Assembly: GCA_903889985.1 (NCBI GenBank)
Contig: CAISZN010000546.1
Coordinates: 1 to 37,345 of the forward strand
DNA from: an uncultured Hyphomicrobiales bacterium
Lineage (GTDB): Bacteria > Pseudomonadota > Alphaproteobacteria > Rhizobiales > Beijerinckiaceae
Length of the DNA: 37,345 nt
Direction of reading: 5' to 3'
Notes under the pieces: model-generated
Told to the model about the DNA's origin: nothing
What the model saw: only the letters and a program-made list of their open reading frames with translations
Database searches by the model: none
Part shown: positions 1 through 10,613 of the stretch, one piece after another
Layout: each line of letters opens with the position of its first letter
Numbering within the stretch: the first letter of the stretch is position 1
Made by a program: the position numbers and the translations under genes

Positions 1-160
1 AGGGTTCGACTCAACTGCCGCGCTTCGAAGACATGCTTGCAGCCCTGCTGTGTGCCTGCCTCGTGCTCTCAGTCCGGGCGCGCCGTCAGGCTTGACGGGG
101 GTAGCGCCGCCTGCCCATGGTCGCAGCGCATCAAGCTCGTCCAGCCATTGAGCAGTCCCC

Positions 161-838
161 TTGGAACCCTCGTTCTTCCTGCAGATCATCCAGATCGTCT
201 GGATCAACATCCTGCTGTCGGGTGACAATGCGGTGGTGATTGCCCTTGCCTGCCGGTCACTGCCGGCCCAGGAGCGCAAATGGGGCGTCATCCTGGGCGC
301 CGGCGCTGCCGTGTTCATGCGAATCATCTTCACGGTGATGGTGATGTCGCTGATGCAGGTGCCCTACCTGAAGCTCGTCGGTGGGCTGCTGCTGTTATGG
401 ATTGCCGTGAAGCTCCTCATCGACGAGACCGACGAAGCCGATATTCGCGCCTCCAGCACCATCTGGAACGCGGTGCGCACGATCGCGGTCGCGGACATGG
501 TCATGTCACTCGACAATGTGGTGGCCATTGCCGCCGCGGCGAAGGGCTCAATCCCGCTGATCATTTTCGGCCTGCTGATCTCGGTGCCCCTGATCGTCTT
601 CGGGGCGACCCTCATCATCACGATTCTCCAGCGCTTCCCGGTGCTGGTTTGGGCGGGCGCGGCCCTGCTGGGCTGGGTGGCAGGTGGCCTGATTGTCTCC
701 GACCCCTCCATGCAAACGCTGATGAGGGCCCTTGCCGAAAGCTCCGCGGAAATCATTGGAGGCCTGATTGGCGTCGTGCTGGTGCTGGGCCTGGCCCTCG
801 TGCTGAGGCAGCGGCGGGCAGAGCCAGATGTCACCTGA
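161..838 (+). CDS. TerC/YjbE-family integral membrane protein
   Basis: Translation has IWINILLSGDNAVVIALA and DMVMSLDNVVAIAAAA, typical TerC-family repeats, with multiple TM segments. Apparent TTG start. Confidence 0.85.
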   Translation: MEPSFFLQIIQIVWINILLSGDNAVVIALACRSLPAQERKWGVILGAGAAVFMRIIFTVMVMSLMQVPYLKLVGGLLLLWIAVKLLIDETDEADIRASSTIWNAVRTIAVADMVMSLDNVVAIAAAAKGSIPLIIFGLLISVPLIVFGATLIITILQRFPVLVWAGAALLGWVAGGLIVSDPSMQTLMRALAESSAEIIGGLIGVVLVLGLALVLRQRRAEPDVT

Positions 839-841
839 ACC

Positions 842-1126
842 CTAGCGAGGCAGCCTGACACCGGGTCGTGGCGGGACAAGCTGCACGCAGTCCCGGCCGC
901 CTGTATCCAGGCAACGTCCCAGTTTTTCCTGCTCGTCGATGGCCTTGATCGTCCACACGACAGCTATCGCGAACAGCAGGAGAAAAATCGTGGCCAGCAG
1001 GTTGATGAAGGTCCGATGCCCGTAGTCCGTATCATCCGGTTCCCGGACAACAGGAGACAGCTCACGGCCATTCCCACCTCGTGGGAGGCTTTTCATGGTC
1101 CCCGGCCTGCCATCTGGCTGCGTCAT
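842..1126 (-). CDS. Small single-TM hypothetical protein
   Basis: ORF 842..1183; internal Met at 1126 more likely. TM segment TFINLLATIFLLLFAIAVVWTI. Confidence 0.5.
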   Translation of the reverse strand: MTQPDGRPGTMKSLPRGGNGRELSPVVREPDDTDYGHRTFINLLATIFLLLFAIAVVWTIKAIDEQEKLGRCLDTGGRDCVQLVPPRPGVRLPR

Positions 1127-1179
1127 CGGGAATCCTGCCCCAGCGATTTCATGCAGTCTGCGCCCGCCCGCGCCCGGGA

Positions 1180-1608
1180 TCAAGCCGCAGATGAGGGATG
1201 CTGGACGCCCTTGGGCGGCCGTCGGGGCTTGAACATGCCGGAGGCCCGGCAGACCAGCTGCCCAGCCTCATCGGTGACGGTTCCTTCCACATAGATCAGC
1301 GAGCCCTTGCGCAGCACCTTGCCAAGGCCTGTGAGTGTGCCCCGCCCCGGGGCCAGGAAGGCCACCTGCATGTCGACCGTCATCATGCCATGGTCCTCGT
1401 CCGTGACCGTGCGGGCAGCCCCCGCCATGACGCTGTCGAGCAGGGTCATCAGCAGGCCGCCATGGGCTGCCCCGGTGCGATTGCCGAGCTGCTTCTCGAC
1501 CGTCACCTCGCTGCGCGCAAAACCATCGCCCCAGTCGACCCGGCGAATGCCGCAGTAGCCGAGGAAGGGGGCCGCATGGCCGAGAAGATCAACGGGGGGC
1601 TTGGACAT
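1180..1608 (-). CDS. PaaI-family (hotdog) thioesterase
   Basis: GAAHGGLLMTLLDSVMAGAAR motif and hotdog-like length of 142 aa. Confidence 0.85.
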   Translation of the reverse strand: MSKPPVDLLGHAAPFLGYCGIRRVDWGDGFARSEVTVEKQLGNRTGAAHGGLLMTLLDSVMAGAARTVTDEDHGMMTVDMQVAFLAPGRGTLTGLGKVLRKGSLIYVEGTVTDEAGQLVCRASGMFKPRRPPKGVQHPSSAA

Positions 1609-1611
1609 GGT

Positions 1612-2787
1612 TCAGAGCTCGAAAGGAAGGCCAGCATAATTCTCGGCGACCAGCGTCTGGCCTGCAACCGAGCCGGTGACCGTCTCAAGCTCGGCAATCT
1701 GGCGCTTCAGGTCGAAGGGGCTGGCGTCGGGCATGATGTGCAGCATGGAGGTCATCCACCAGGAGAAGTGCTGCGCCCGCCAGATGCGCTTGAGGCAGAT
1801 CTGCTCGTAGCGATCGAACAGGCTCGTGTCATTGCGCTTGTAGAAAGCCGTGAAGGCCTTCGCGAGCACATAGATGTCGGCGATGGCGAGGTTCATGCCC
1901 TTGGCGCCAGTCGGCGGCACGATGTGGGCCGCATCACCGGCGATGAACAGGCGCTCATGGCGCATGGGCTCGGCCACGTAGCTGCGCATGGGCGTCACCG
2001 ACTTCTGGAAGATGCGGCCGGTCGAGAGCTTGAATCCCTCATGCTGGCCGAGGCGACGATCAAGCTCCGACCAGATCTGGTCGTCGGACCAGTTGTCCGC
2101 ATCCTCTTCGGGCGGCACCTGCAGATAGCAGCGCGAAACGCTGTTCGAGCGCATGGTGAAAAGCGCGAAGCCACGCGGATTGTGAACATAAAGCAGCTCG
2201 TGATGGGTTGGTGCGGCTTCCGCGAGGATGCCGAGCCAGCCGAAGGGATAGACCCGGTCATGGCCGCGCAGCAGCTCGGTCGGGATCGCATCGCGGCAAA
2301 TGCCATGGAAGCCATCGCAACCCGCTATATAATCGCAGGTCAGGGTCTCCTCGCGACCGTTGGCAACATAACGAATGAACGGCTTGGCCGTATCCAGACC
2401 GCCAATCTCCTTCCCCTCTGCCTCAAAGATAATCGGCACGCCAGCAGCGAGGTTGACCGCGATCATGTCCTTCACGGCCTCCTGCTGGCCGTAGATATAG
2501 ACCCGGCGACCGATCAGCTCCTGCATGTTGATGCGACGGCGCTTGCCTTCGAAGATGAACTCGACGCCGTCATGGGCCATGCATTCGCGCTGAAGGCGTT
2601 CACCAACACCTGACTCGATCATCAGATCGACGGAACCCTGTTCCAGAAGGCCTGCGCGCACGCGGTTCTCGACATAGTCGCGGCTGCGCGACTCGAGGAT
2701 CACGCTGGAAATACCCTGCAGATGCAGGAGCCGCGCGAGCAGAAGACCGGCCGGGCCTGCGCCGATGATGCCGACTTGCGTGTGCAT
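1612..2787 (-). CDS. pobA: 4-hydroxybenzoate 3-monooxygenase (FAD-dependent)
   Basis: N-terminal GIIGAGPAGLLLARLLHLQG, plus AGCDGFHGICR and LFIAGDAAHIVPPTGAKGMNLAIAD motifs; 391 aa. Confidence 0.92.
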   Translation of the reverse strand: MHTQVGIIGAGPAGLLLARLLHLQGISSVILESRSRDYVENRVRAGLLEQGSVDLMIESGVGERLQRECMAHDGVEFIFEGKRRRINMQELIGRRVYIYGQQEAVKDMIAVNLAAGVPIIFEAEGKEIGGLDTAKPFIRYVANGREETLTCDYIAGCDGFHGICRDAIPTELLRGHDRVYPFGWLGILAEAAPTHHELLYVHNPRGFALFTMRSNSVSRCYLQVPPEEDADNWSDDQIWSELDRRLGQHEGFKLSTGRIFQKSVTPMRSYVAEPMRHERLFIAGDAAHIVPPTGAKGMNLAIADIYVLAKAFTAFYKRNDTSLFDRYEQICLKRIWRAQHFSWWMTSMLHIMPDASPFDLKRQIAELETVTGSVAGQTLVAENYAGLPFEL

Positions 2788-2823
2788 GTATCCCTCTCCC
2801 TGCAGCGGCTTGCCCGCCTATGC

Positions 2824-3597
2824 TTACTGGCCTGCGTGGGCTGCCTTGGTGCGGGCCTGAATGTCCCGCAGCACGTCGAGTTCCTGTACGGTGGGCGGCG
2901 GCGTCTCGACCACGGAGGCCGCGAATTTCGGCTGCCACCCGCAGGCCTCTTCGACTTGCGTGCGCGTGACACCGGGATGCAGCGAGACGACCGTCATCTC
3001 CTGCGTGTCCGCGTCAGGTTCAAAGACGCAGAGATCCGTGATGAGGCGGGTCGGCCCCCGGCTTTTGAGGCCCAGCGCACGACGCTCCGCACCTGTCGGG
3101 CCGTGGCCCATGGAGGTGATGAATGGCAGCTTGTCCACGAATGCGCGCTTGCCCATGGCCATGATGATGAAAATTTCCTGGCAGTTGGTGGCAATCTCAG
3201 GTGCGCCACCGCCGCCGGGAAGGCGAACTTTCGGCTTGTGATAATCGCCGACCACCGTCGTATTGAGATTGGCGAAACGGTCGATCTGCGCCCCGCCGAG
3301 GAAGCCGACGGTGATGCGTCCGCCCTGCAGCCAATACCGGAACATTTCCGGCACCGACACGGTGGTCAGGGCCGTATCGCAGAGTTCGCCATCGCCGATG
3401 GACAGCGGTAGCACATTGGGACGCGTGGCCAGCGTGCCGGACTCATAGATGAGCGTGATGCGTGGAGCGTGCGTGAGGCGCGCGAGATTGCAGGCAGCCG
3501 AAGGCGCACCAATGCCAACGAAGCAGATGTCCTCGTTGCGCAGGGCGCGCGCCGCCGCAATCGTCATGATCTCGTTGGGCGTGTAGGTCTGGCTCAT
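2824..3597 (-). CDS. CoA-transferase subunit B (class I, glutaconate/IpdB-like)
   Basis: FVGIGAPSAACNLARLTHAPRITLIYESGTL and LPGGGGAPEIA motifs. The ORF extends to 3798, but the MSQTYTPNEIM start at 3597 overlaps the end of subunit A. Confidence 0.85.
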   Translation of the reverse strand: MSQTYTPNEIMTIAAARALRNEDICFVGIGAPSAACNLARLTHAPRITLIYESGTLATRPNVLPLSIGDGELCDTALTTVSVPEMFRYWLQGGRITVGFLGGAQIDRFANLNTTVVGDYHKPKVRLPGGGGAPEIATNCQEIFIIMAMGKRAFVDKLPFITSMGHGPTGAERRALGLKSRGPTRLITDLCVFEPDADTQEMTVVSLHPGVTRTQVEEACGWQPKFAASVVETPPPTVQELDVLRDIQARTKAAHAGQ

Positions 3598-4445
3598 GCC
3601 GCAGCCCTCTTGGCATATTTTGCAAAGGCCTCGGGGCCCTTCTCCAGCACGTTTTCCTTCATCCACGCGAGGAAGCTGTCGCGTTCGCGCGAGAGCTTGT
3701 CCCAGGCGATATAGAAGGAGTTGTCGCGCTTGTAGTAGCCCTGTGCGTAGGAGGGATGGGCGCCACCCGGCACGACGGCGATGGCAGAAATGGTCCAAGA
3801 GGGCAGGATCACCGCATTGGGGGAGCGAGGACCGAAATCGTCGACAATTTCCTCGACGATGGCGAGGCTCTTCGTCGAGGCGAGCACCACTTCCTTCTGG
3901 CAGCCGATGATGCCCTCGATCAGCACATTGCCTTCGCGGTCGGCACGAAGCGCATGGATGATGCCGGCATCGGGACGGATCGCCGGCACAGTCGCCAGCA
4001 CCTCGCCCGTATAGGGGCAGGTGACGCTCTTGATGCGCGGATTGACCTTGGGCAGGTCGACGCCGATGTAGCCGCGGAAGACGGCGAAGGGCAGATTTGC
4101 CGCGCCTGCCTCATAGGCATTGGCCATGGCGGCATGGGAATGTTCCTCAAGTGCCAGCGGGCACGGCCACTGGTTCTCGACTGCATCGCGGATGCGGTGG
4201 GTCGAGCCCACGCCGGGGTTGCCGCCCCATGAGAAGACTAGCTTGTCCGCGCAGCCCATGCCGATCATCTGGTCGTAGATGAGATCGGGCGTCATGCGGA
4301 TGAGGGTCAGGCCCTTGCGGCCCTGGCGGATGACCTCATGGCCGGCCGCGAAAGGAATGAGGTGGGTGAACCCCTCCATGGCGACGCTGTCGCCATCCTT
4401 CACGATGTCCTCGACCGCCGCTGCGAGTTCCAGGAACTGCGCCAT
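3594..4445 (-). CDS. CoA-transferase subunit A (class I, glutaconate/IpdA-like)
   Basis: DGDSVAMEGFTHLIPFAAGHEVIRQGRKGLTLIRMTPDLIYDQMIG; SWGGNPGVGS; 283 aa; overlaps subunit B by 4 nt. Confidence 0.85.
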   Translation of the reverse strand: MAQFLELAAAVEDIVKDGDSVAMEGFTHLIPFAAGHEVIRQGRKGLTLIRMTPDLIYDQMIGMGCADKLVFSWGGNPGVGSTHRIRDAVENQWPCPLALEEHSHAAMANAYEAGAANLPFAVFRGYIGVDLPKVNPRIKSVTCPYTGEVLATVPAIRPDAGIIHALRADREGNVLIEGIIGCQKEVVLASTKSLAIVEEIVDDFGPRSPNAVILPSWTISAIAVVPGGAHPSYAQGYYKRDNSFYIAWDKLSRERDSFLAWMKENVLEKGPEAFAKYAKRAAA

Positions 4446-4542
4446 CCGTCCTCCCGACTGCCGTCACTGCAGATGGCTTCCCTTACGGGGGCAAGTGGCG
4501 GGACGTCAATCGGGGAGACGTTGGCTATGAAGCATCCCGGTC

Positions 4543-4573
4543 GTCACCCTCACCCTTGCGGGGAGGGTTGGGA
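4543..4573. repeat. REP-like GC-rich palindromic element (intergenic copy)
   Basis: CACCCTCACCCTTGCGGGGAGGGTTGGG, similar to the CCCTCACCC...GGGAGAGGG elements at 20.66 and 21.77 kb. Lies between the MetE-like gene and CoA-transferase A. Confidence 0.5.
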
Positions 4574-4582
4574 AAGCGGCGG

Positions 4583-5686
4583 TTACTTCCCCCAGACTTC
4601 CTTCGCCACGTCGACAACGAGGCGCAGTTTCGCCCACTGCTCTTCCTCGGCCAGCGTGTTGCCCTCCTCGGTCGAGGCGAAGCCGCACTGGGGCGACAGG
4701 CAGAGCTGGTCGAGGGAGGCATATTTCGTCGCTTCCTCGATCCGGCGCATCAGGGTGTCGCGGGTCTCGAGCGTGCCCGTCTTCGAGGTCACGAGGCCCA
4801 GGATCACGGTCTTGCCCTTGGGCAGGAAGCGCAGGGGCTCGAAGCCGCCGGAACGGTCGTTGTCCCACTCGAGGAAGTAGCCTTCGATGTTCAGCGTGTT
4901 GAACATCAGGTCCGCGATGGGCTCGTAACCACCAGACGAAATGAAGGTCGAGCGGAAATTGCCACGGCAGACATGCATGGTGGCAGCCAGATCCGCCGGC
5001 TTGCCCGCGAGCGCGGCATTGATCATGCCCACATAGATCTCACCCTGCTTTGTCGGATCATCGCCACGGGCTGCAAGCATTTCGCGCTGCTGCGGGTCGC
5101 AGAGATAGGCGAAGGAGCAGTCGTCGATCTGGATGTAGCGGCAACCGGCGGCATAGAAGCCGTTGATCGCCTGCTTATAGGCCTGTCCGAGATCGGAATA
5201 GAACTCATCCATGGTCGGGTAGATGCCCATGTTGATCATCTTCCGGCCGCCGCGATAGTGCAGCATGGACGGGCTCGGGATCGACTGCTTGGGCGTCTTC
5301 TTCGTGTTGGCGGCCAGAAACTTGAAGTGCTCGATGTGCGGATGGGCTTTCGAGCCAAGCTTGCCAGTGACGCGCGGCACCTTGGGCTTCGTGGTGACGC
5401 CGGTGAACTGGATGCCCTGATCGGCCTCGATCACGTCGACGCCATCGAGACCGCCCAGAAAGTCCATGTGCCACCAGGAACGGCGGTATTCGCCATCGGT
5501 GATCGCCTCGAGGCCAACCTCTTCCTGCTTGGCGATGATCTTGCGGATCTCGACGTCTTCGACAGCCTTCAGGCCGGCGTCGTCGAGCTGGCCCGCATAC
5601 CACTTCTCGCGGGCATCCTTGAGCGGTGCGCTGCGCAGGATCGAGCCAACGTGGTCGGCGCGGAAGGGCGGGCGTGTTCTCATCAT
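4583..5686 (-). CDS. Cobalamin-independent methionine synthase II-family (MetE C-terminal-like / epoxyalkane:CoM transferase-like) protein
   Basis: RPPFRADHVGSILRSAPLKDAR start; CRYIQIDDCSFAYL; HVCRGNFRS; ILGLVTSKTGTLE; LCLSPQCGFAST motifs. Confidence 0.85.
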   Translation of the reverse strand: MMRTRPPFRADHVGSILRSAPLKDAREKWYAGQLDDAGLKAVEDVEIRKIIAKQEEVGLEAITDGEYRRSWWHMDFLGGLDGVDVIEADQGIQFTGVTTKPKVPRVTGKLGSKAHPHIEHFKFLAANTKKTPKQSIPSPSMLHYRGGRKMINMGIYPTMDEFYSDLGQAYKQAINGFYAAGCRYIQIDDCSFAYLCDPQQREMLAARGDDPTKQGEIYVGMINAALAGKPADLAATMHVCRGNFRSTFISSGGYEPIADLMFNTLNIEGYFLEWDNDRSGGFEPLRFLPKGKTVILGLVTSKTGTLETRDTLMRRIEEATKYASLDQLCLSPQCGFASTEEGNTLAEEEQWAKLRLVVDVAKEVWGK

Positions 5687-5712
5687 TTGGCTGTCTCCGG
5701 CAACTTCAGTCG

Positions 5713-6424
<712 letters not shown>

Positions 6425-6432
<8 letters not shown>

Positions 6433-7183
6433 GACCCACGTCCTCCTCGCCGAGATAGACCTGACGCACCCGCGGGTCACGAGCGATTTCTTCGGCCGTC
6501 CCTTCGCAGAAGAGCGCGCCGTTGACGAGCACGGAGATGGTCTTTGCGAAACGGAAGACGAGGTGCATGTCGTGTTCGATCAGCACCAGCGCAACATCCT
6601 CCGGCAGGCCTGCCACCACGTCGAGGATCTGCTCGCGCTCGGATTCAGGCACGCCTGCGGCCGGCTCGTCGAGAAGCAGGAGTTTCGGCTTCGCCGCCAG
6701 TGCCAGTGCGATTTCAAGCAGGCGCTGCTTGCCGTAGGCGAGCGAGCCCACGCGCGCACCGCGCACATCGGCAATGCCCAGCTGCTCGAGCAGTTCGATG
6801 GCCTCCGTCACGATGGCGCGGTTGGCGCCAAGGGGCGCAAACCAGCGGCGACCCTCATTCTCGCGCTCGGCAATGGCCAGCATCACGGTTTCAAGCGGCG
6901 TCAGATCTGCAAAGAGCTGGTTGATCTGGAAAGTGCGTGCGATGCCCGCCGTCGCGCGCTGGCGCACGCTCCAATTGGTGATCTCCTGGCCGGCATAGAG
7001 GATCTGGCCTGAGGTCGGGCTCAGCACGCCGGTGAGCTGGTTGACGAAGGTCGTCTTGCCGGCGCCGTTGGGGCCGATCAGCGCGTGACGCGCGCCCACG
7101 GGCAGCTTGAAGTCCACATGGTCCGTCGCGGTGATGCCGCCGAACTTCTTGCAGAGCTGACGGGTTTCGAGAACGATCGTCAC
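6425..7183 (-). CDS. livG: Branched-chain amino acid-type ABC transporter ATP-binding protein (LivG-like)
   Basis: GPNGAGKTTFVNQLTG; LAYGKQRLLEIALALAAKPKLLLLDEPAAG. Confidence 0.9.
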
Positions 7184-8247
7184 GCGCCGTCCTCCTTCTG
7201 GTACCCGAGCTTCACGGCGGTCCGCTGGATGAGCCCGATGATGCCGCCGCGAACGAAGAGCACGAGCAGGACGAGGACAAGACCCAACCAGAACTGCCAG
7301 TACTGCAGGGTGATGTTGCCAATCACATCCTGCATGACGCGGAAGAAGACGGCGCCGATGAGGCCGCCATAGAGGTGGCCGGCACCGCCGAAGACGAGGA
7401 TCAGCAGCGCATCGGCACTGCGATGAAACGCGATCATGTCAGGCGAGGCGGACTGGGTCGTCTGGGCCAGGAGCCCGCCGGCGATACCCGCATAGGCAGC
7501 GGCAATCGTGTAGATGGCCACCAACCGGGCATTGACCGGCACGCCGATGGCGCGCGAGCGCAGCGGGTTGCCCTTGATGGCCCGCAGCGACAGGCCCAGC
7601 GGCGAGCCTACGATGCGGCGCGCTAGCCAGAACAGCACGAAGAGAACCGCCAGCGAATAGAGATAGGCTGTGCGCCCCCACAGGTCGAAGTCCCACTGGC
7701 CAAAAACCGCTGAGGACATCACGCCCTGCAGGCCATCGGCACCGCCGGTGAGCCAGCGCATCTGGTTGGCAAGCTCGGCGAGGATGAGGGCAACGCCCAA
7801 GGTCACCATGAGGCGCGTGAGATCAGATCCGCGCAGCACGAGGAAGCTCGTGATGAAGCCAACGAGCCCTGCCACCGCACCTGCCGCGAGCAGCCCGATG
7901 ATGGGATCACTCAGGGGGAAGGTGCCGGCGCCGTATTTGGCCATGAGACCGGCTGCATAGGCGCCAAGCCCGAAAAAGGCCCCCTGCCCCAGCGTCACGA
8001 TGCCCGCATAGCCAAGCACGAGATCGATGGAGAGGGCGAGAAGTGCGATCGTGACGATTTCAGACAGCAGCATGAGCTTGGTCGGAATGCCGGGGATGAA
8101 GTCGCCAAAAATGAAATAGAGGGCCACGGCAACGACCCAGAAGGCATATTCCCACCAGCGCCAGCGGCGCGAGGAGACAAGGCCATTGGCCGCTTCATCA
8201 CCTGTGCTGGTGGCGGTTCCGGTCTTGGTTTGCAGGGCCATGGTCAT
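7180..8247 (-). CDS. livM: Branched-chain amino acid-type ABC transporter permease (LivM-like)
   Basis: LSIDLVLGYAGIVTLGQGAFFGLGAYAAG motif; multi-TM; operon position. Confidence 0.9.
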   Translation of the reverse strand: MTMALQTKTGTATSTGDEAANGLVSSRRWRWWEYAFWVVAVALYFIFGDFIPGIPTKLMLLSEIVTIALLALSIDLVLGYAGIVTLGQGAFFGLGAYAAGLMAKYGAGTFPLSDPIIGLLAAGAVAGLVGFITSFLVLRGSDLTRLMVTLGVALILAELANQMRWLTGGADGLQGVMSSAVFGQWDFDLWGRTAYLYSLAVLFVLFWLARRIVGSPLGLSLRAIKGNPLRSRAIGVPVNARLVAIYTIAAAYAGIAGGLLAQTTQSASPDMIAFHRSADALLILVFGGAGHLYGGLIGAVFFRVMQDVIGNITLQYWQFWLGLVLVLLVLFVRGGIIGLIQRTAVKLGYQKEDGA

Positions 8248-8263
8248 GAGCGAAACCTGCAGC

Positions 8264-9124
8264 TCATCGGGTTGCAGCGCGGGTGAAGAGCCCCTGCGGA
8301 CGCAGGATCAGCACCGCCACCATGATGGTGTAGATGATGAAGCCGCCAATCGCAGGCACGTAATATTTGCCGACCACGTCCGCCACCCCAAGCAACAGGG
8401 AGGCGAAGAAGGGTCCGGTGATGGTGGTGGTGCCACCGACTGAAATCACGATCAGGAAGTAGATCATGTATTTCAGCGGGAAAGTCGGATCGAAACTCAC
8501 GATGCCCGTGGCGAGCGCACCGCCAAGACCCGCAAGGCCCGAGCCTACGGCGAAGGTCAGCGCGAAGATGGCTGTCACATCGATGCCCATGCCACGCGCC
8601 ACGCGCCCGTCATCCACGGCCGCGCGCAGCCGCGACCCGAACCGCGTCTTGGTGAGGATGAGCTGCAGGATGACCGTCAGCAAGCCACAGATGGCGATGA
8701 CAAAAAGCCGGTAGATGCCGATGCTGGCACCCAGAAAATTGACGCGCCCATCAAGCGAGGATGGCAGGTTCACGATCTGCTGGTTGGCACCCATGAAATA
8801 ATCGACCACGGCTGTCGCCATGAAGACGAGGCCGATGGAAAAGAGCACCTGATCGAGGTGGCTCTTGTCATAGAGATGCACATAAAGCAGACGCTCGAGA
8901 ATGGCGCCCAGCAGCCCGGAGAAGATAAACGCCGCCGGCAGGCCCCAGTAGAATGAGATGCCATACCTGTTCATCATCACGATGGTGAGGTAGCCGCCCG
9001 CCATGGCGAAGGCGCCATGGGCCAGGTTGATGAAGTTCATCAGGCCCAGCGTCACACAAAGGCCAATGCCCAGCACGAAGAGGAGCATTCCATAAGCGGC
9101 GCCATCAAAGACAATGGTGAGCAC
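8264..9124 (-). CDS. livH: Branched-chain amino acid-type ABC transporter permease (LivH-like)
   Basis: GTG start at 9124 (VLTIVFDGAAYGMLLFVLGIGLCVTLGLMNFINLAHGAF). The ORF extends further upstream but that extension lacks family character. Confidence 0.88.
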   Translation of the reverse strand: MLTIVFDGAAYGMLLFVLGIGLCVTLGLMNFINLAHGAFAMAGGYLTIVMMNRYGISFYWGLPAAFIFSGLLGAILERLLYVHLYDKSHLDQVLFSIGLVFMATAVVDYFMGANQQIVNLPSSLDGRVNFLGASIGIYRLFVIAICGLLTVILQLILTKTRFGSRLRAAVDDGRVARGMGIDVTAIFALTFAVGSGLAGLGGALATGIVSFDPTFPLKYMIYFLIVISVGGTTTITGPFFASLLLGVADVVGKYYVPAIGGFIIYTIMVAVLILRPQGLFTRAATR

Positions 9125-9189
9125 GGAGGTCGTTCCTTTGCAGGGCCAATATGAAGGCGGCCGGAAAATCCGGCCGCCTCTGATACGTC

Positions 9190-10356
9190 TTACTTGTGGG
9201 TCGGATCCTTGATCGGTCCGAGATCCTCGAACTCCACGTTGTAGAGTTCGCCGTTCTTCTTCTCGACCTTGCGAATGTACATGGGCGGGATCGCCTCGCG
9301 GGTCGCTGCGTCGATTTCCATCGGGCCGCGCGGGCTCACCCACTTCTGACCCTTCATGGCATCGACGAGCTTCTGGCCATTGGCATCACCGTTGGTCTTC
9401 TTCAGCGCCTCATAGATGACACGCATGCCATCCCAGCCCGCAACCGCCATCATGTTGGGGCGCAGGTTGTTGTTGGCCTTCTTGAACGCTTCGACGAAGA
9501 CCTTGTTCTCCGGCGAGTTATGGTCCGCCGAATAATCGTGCGAGGTGATCATGCCCAGCACGCTGTCGCCCATGTCGTTGAGCAGATCGTCGTCGGTCAC
9601 GTCGCCAGTGGCGATGACGCGGATCTTGGCGCCGGCGAAGTCGCGGTCGATGACCTGCTTCATCAGGGTCGCGCCCTGGCCCGACGGCACGAAGAGGAAC
9701 AGCGCATCCGGCTTCAGGTCCTTGGCGCGCTGCAGGAAGGGTGCGAAGTCAGGCGAGGCAAGCGGGGCGCGCAGGCTGTCGAGAACCTTGCCACCCGATT
9801 CCTCGAAGCGCTGCTTGAAGAACTTCTCGGCGTCGATGCCCGGCGCATAGTCGGAGACCAGGGTCACGGCAGTCTTGATGCCGTTCTTGGCGCTCCAGTC
9901 CGCAATCGGGAAGGTCATCTGCGGCATGGTGCGGCCGACGCGGATGAAGAAGGGCGACTGCTCGACGACAATGGAGGTCGCAGCGGTCATGATGACGGCA
10001 GGAACCTTCGCCTGCGTGGCAACCGGGCCAACTGCCATGGCAATCGGGGTCAGGCCGAAGCCCGCGAGCACGGAGACCTTGTCATTGACGACGAGTTCTT
10101 GTGCCAGGCGCTTTGACACGTCCGCGACGCCGGTGTCATCCTTGACCACGATCTCCACATTCACGCCAGCAACGGTCTTGCCGAATTGCTGCTGGAAGGC
10201 ACGGGCGCCGCCTTCAAGCTGGCGACCGGTCGAGGCCTGCTGGCCCGTCATCGGAACGATGAGGCCGACCTTGACGGTCTGCTGAGCCAGCACCGGCAGG
10301 CTGCCTACCACCATGGCCGCAAGGGTCGCGGCCGCAAGGATCTGTGTGCGCTTCAC
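9190..10356 (-). CDS. ABC transporter substrate-binding protein (LivK / type I periplasmic binding fold)
   Basis: Signal peptide MKRTQILAAATLAAMVVGSLPVLAQQ; KVGLIVPMTGQQASTGRQLEGGARAF. Confidence 0.9.
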   Translation of the reverse strand: MKRTQILAAATLAAMVVGSLPVLAQQTVKVGLIVPMTGQQASTGRQLEGGARAFQQQFGKTVAGVNVEIVVKDDTGVADVSKRLAQELVVNDKVSVLAGFGLTPIAMAVGPVATQAKVPAVIMTAATSIVVEQSPFFIRVGRTMPQMTFPIADWSAKNGIKTAVTLVSDYAPGIDAEKFFKQRFEESGGKVLDSLRAPLASPDFAPFLQRAKDLKPDALFLFVPSGQGATLMKQVIDRDFAGAKIRVIATGDVTDDDLLNDMGDSVLGMITSHDYSADHNSPENKVFVEAFKKANNNLRPNMMAVAGWDGMRVIYEALKKTNGDANGQKLVDAMKGQKWVSPRGPMEIDAATREAIPPMYIRKVEKKNGELYNVEFEDLGPIKDPTHK

Positions 10357-10536
10357 GGGTCTTCTCCCCTTTAGAAACTCGTCCCCGGCGCCGGCCTAAA
10401 CCTTTTGGTTCCTGAAGCCATGCCGCCGGGGGCGCGAACCCCTATCAGGTAAGGGACAGCGCGTCCACGAGGCCGTTCCGACAGCGGTTCTTATTCATTA
10501 GTCGTAGACGTCTTTTCCCTCTCCAAACCGGCCGGC

Positions 10537-10578
10537 GAGAGGCTTGGGGCGAGAGGCTTGGGGCGAACGGTTTGGGGC
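10537..10578. repeat. Three 14-bp direct repeats
   Basis: GAGAGGCTTGGGGC x2 followed by GAACGGTTTGGGGC. Confidence 0.75.
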
Positions 10579-10613
10579 AATCCCCTGCCCCGTCAATGGC
10601 CTGAAACCTGGGC

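Noticed and set aside
1198-2613. 471-aa plus-strand ORF
   Set aside because: Antisense to pobA and the thioesterase; a GC-rich shadow ORF without family motifs.
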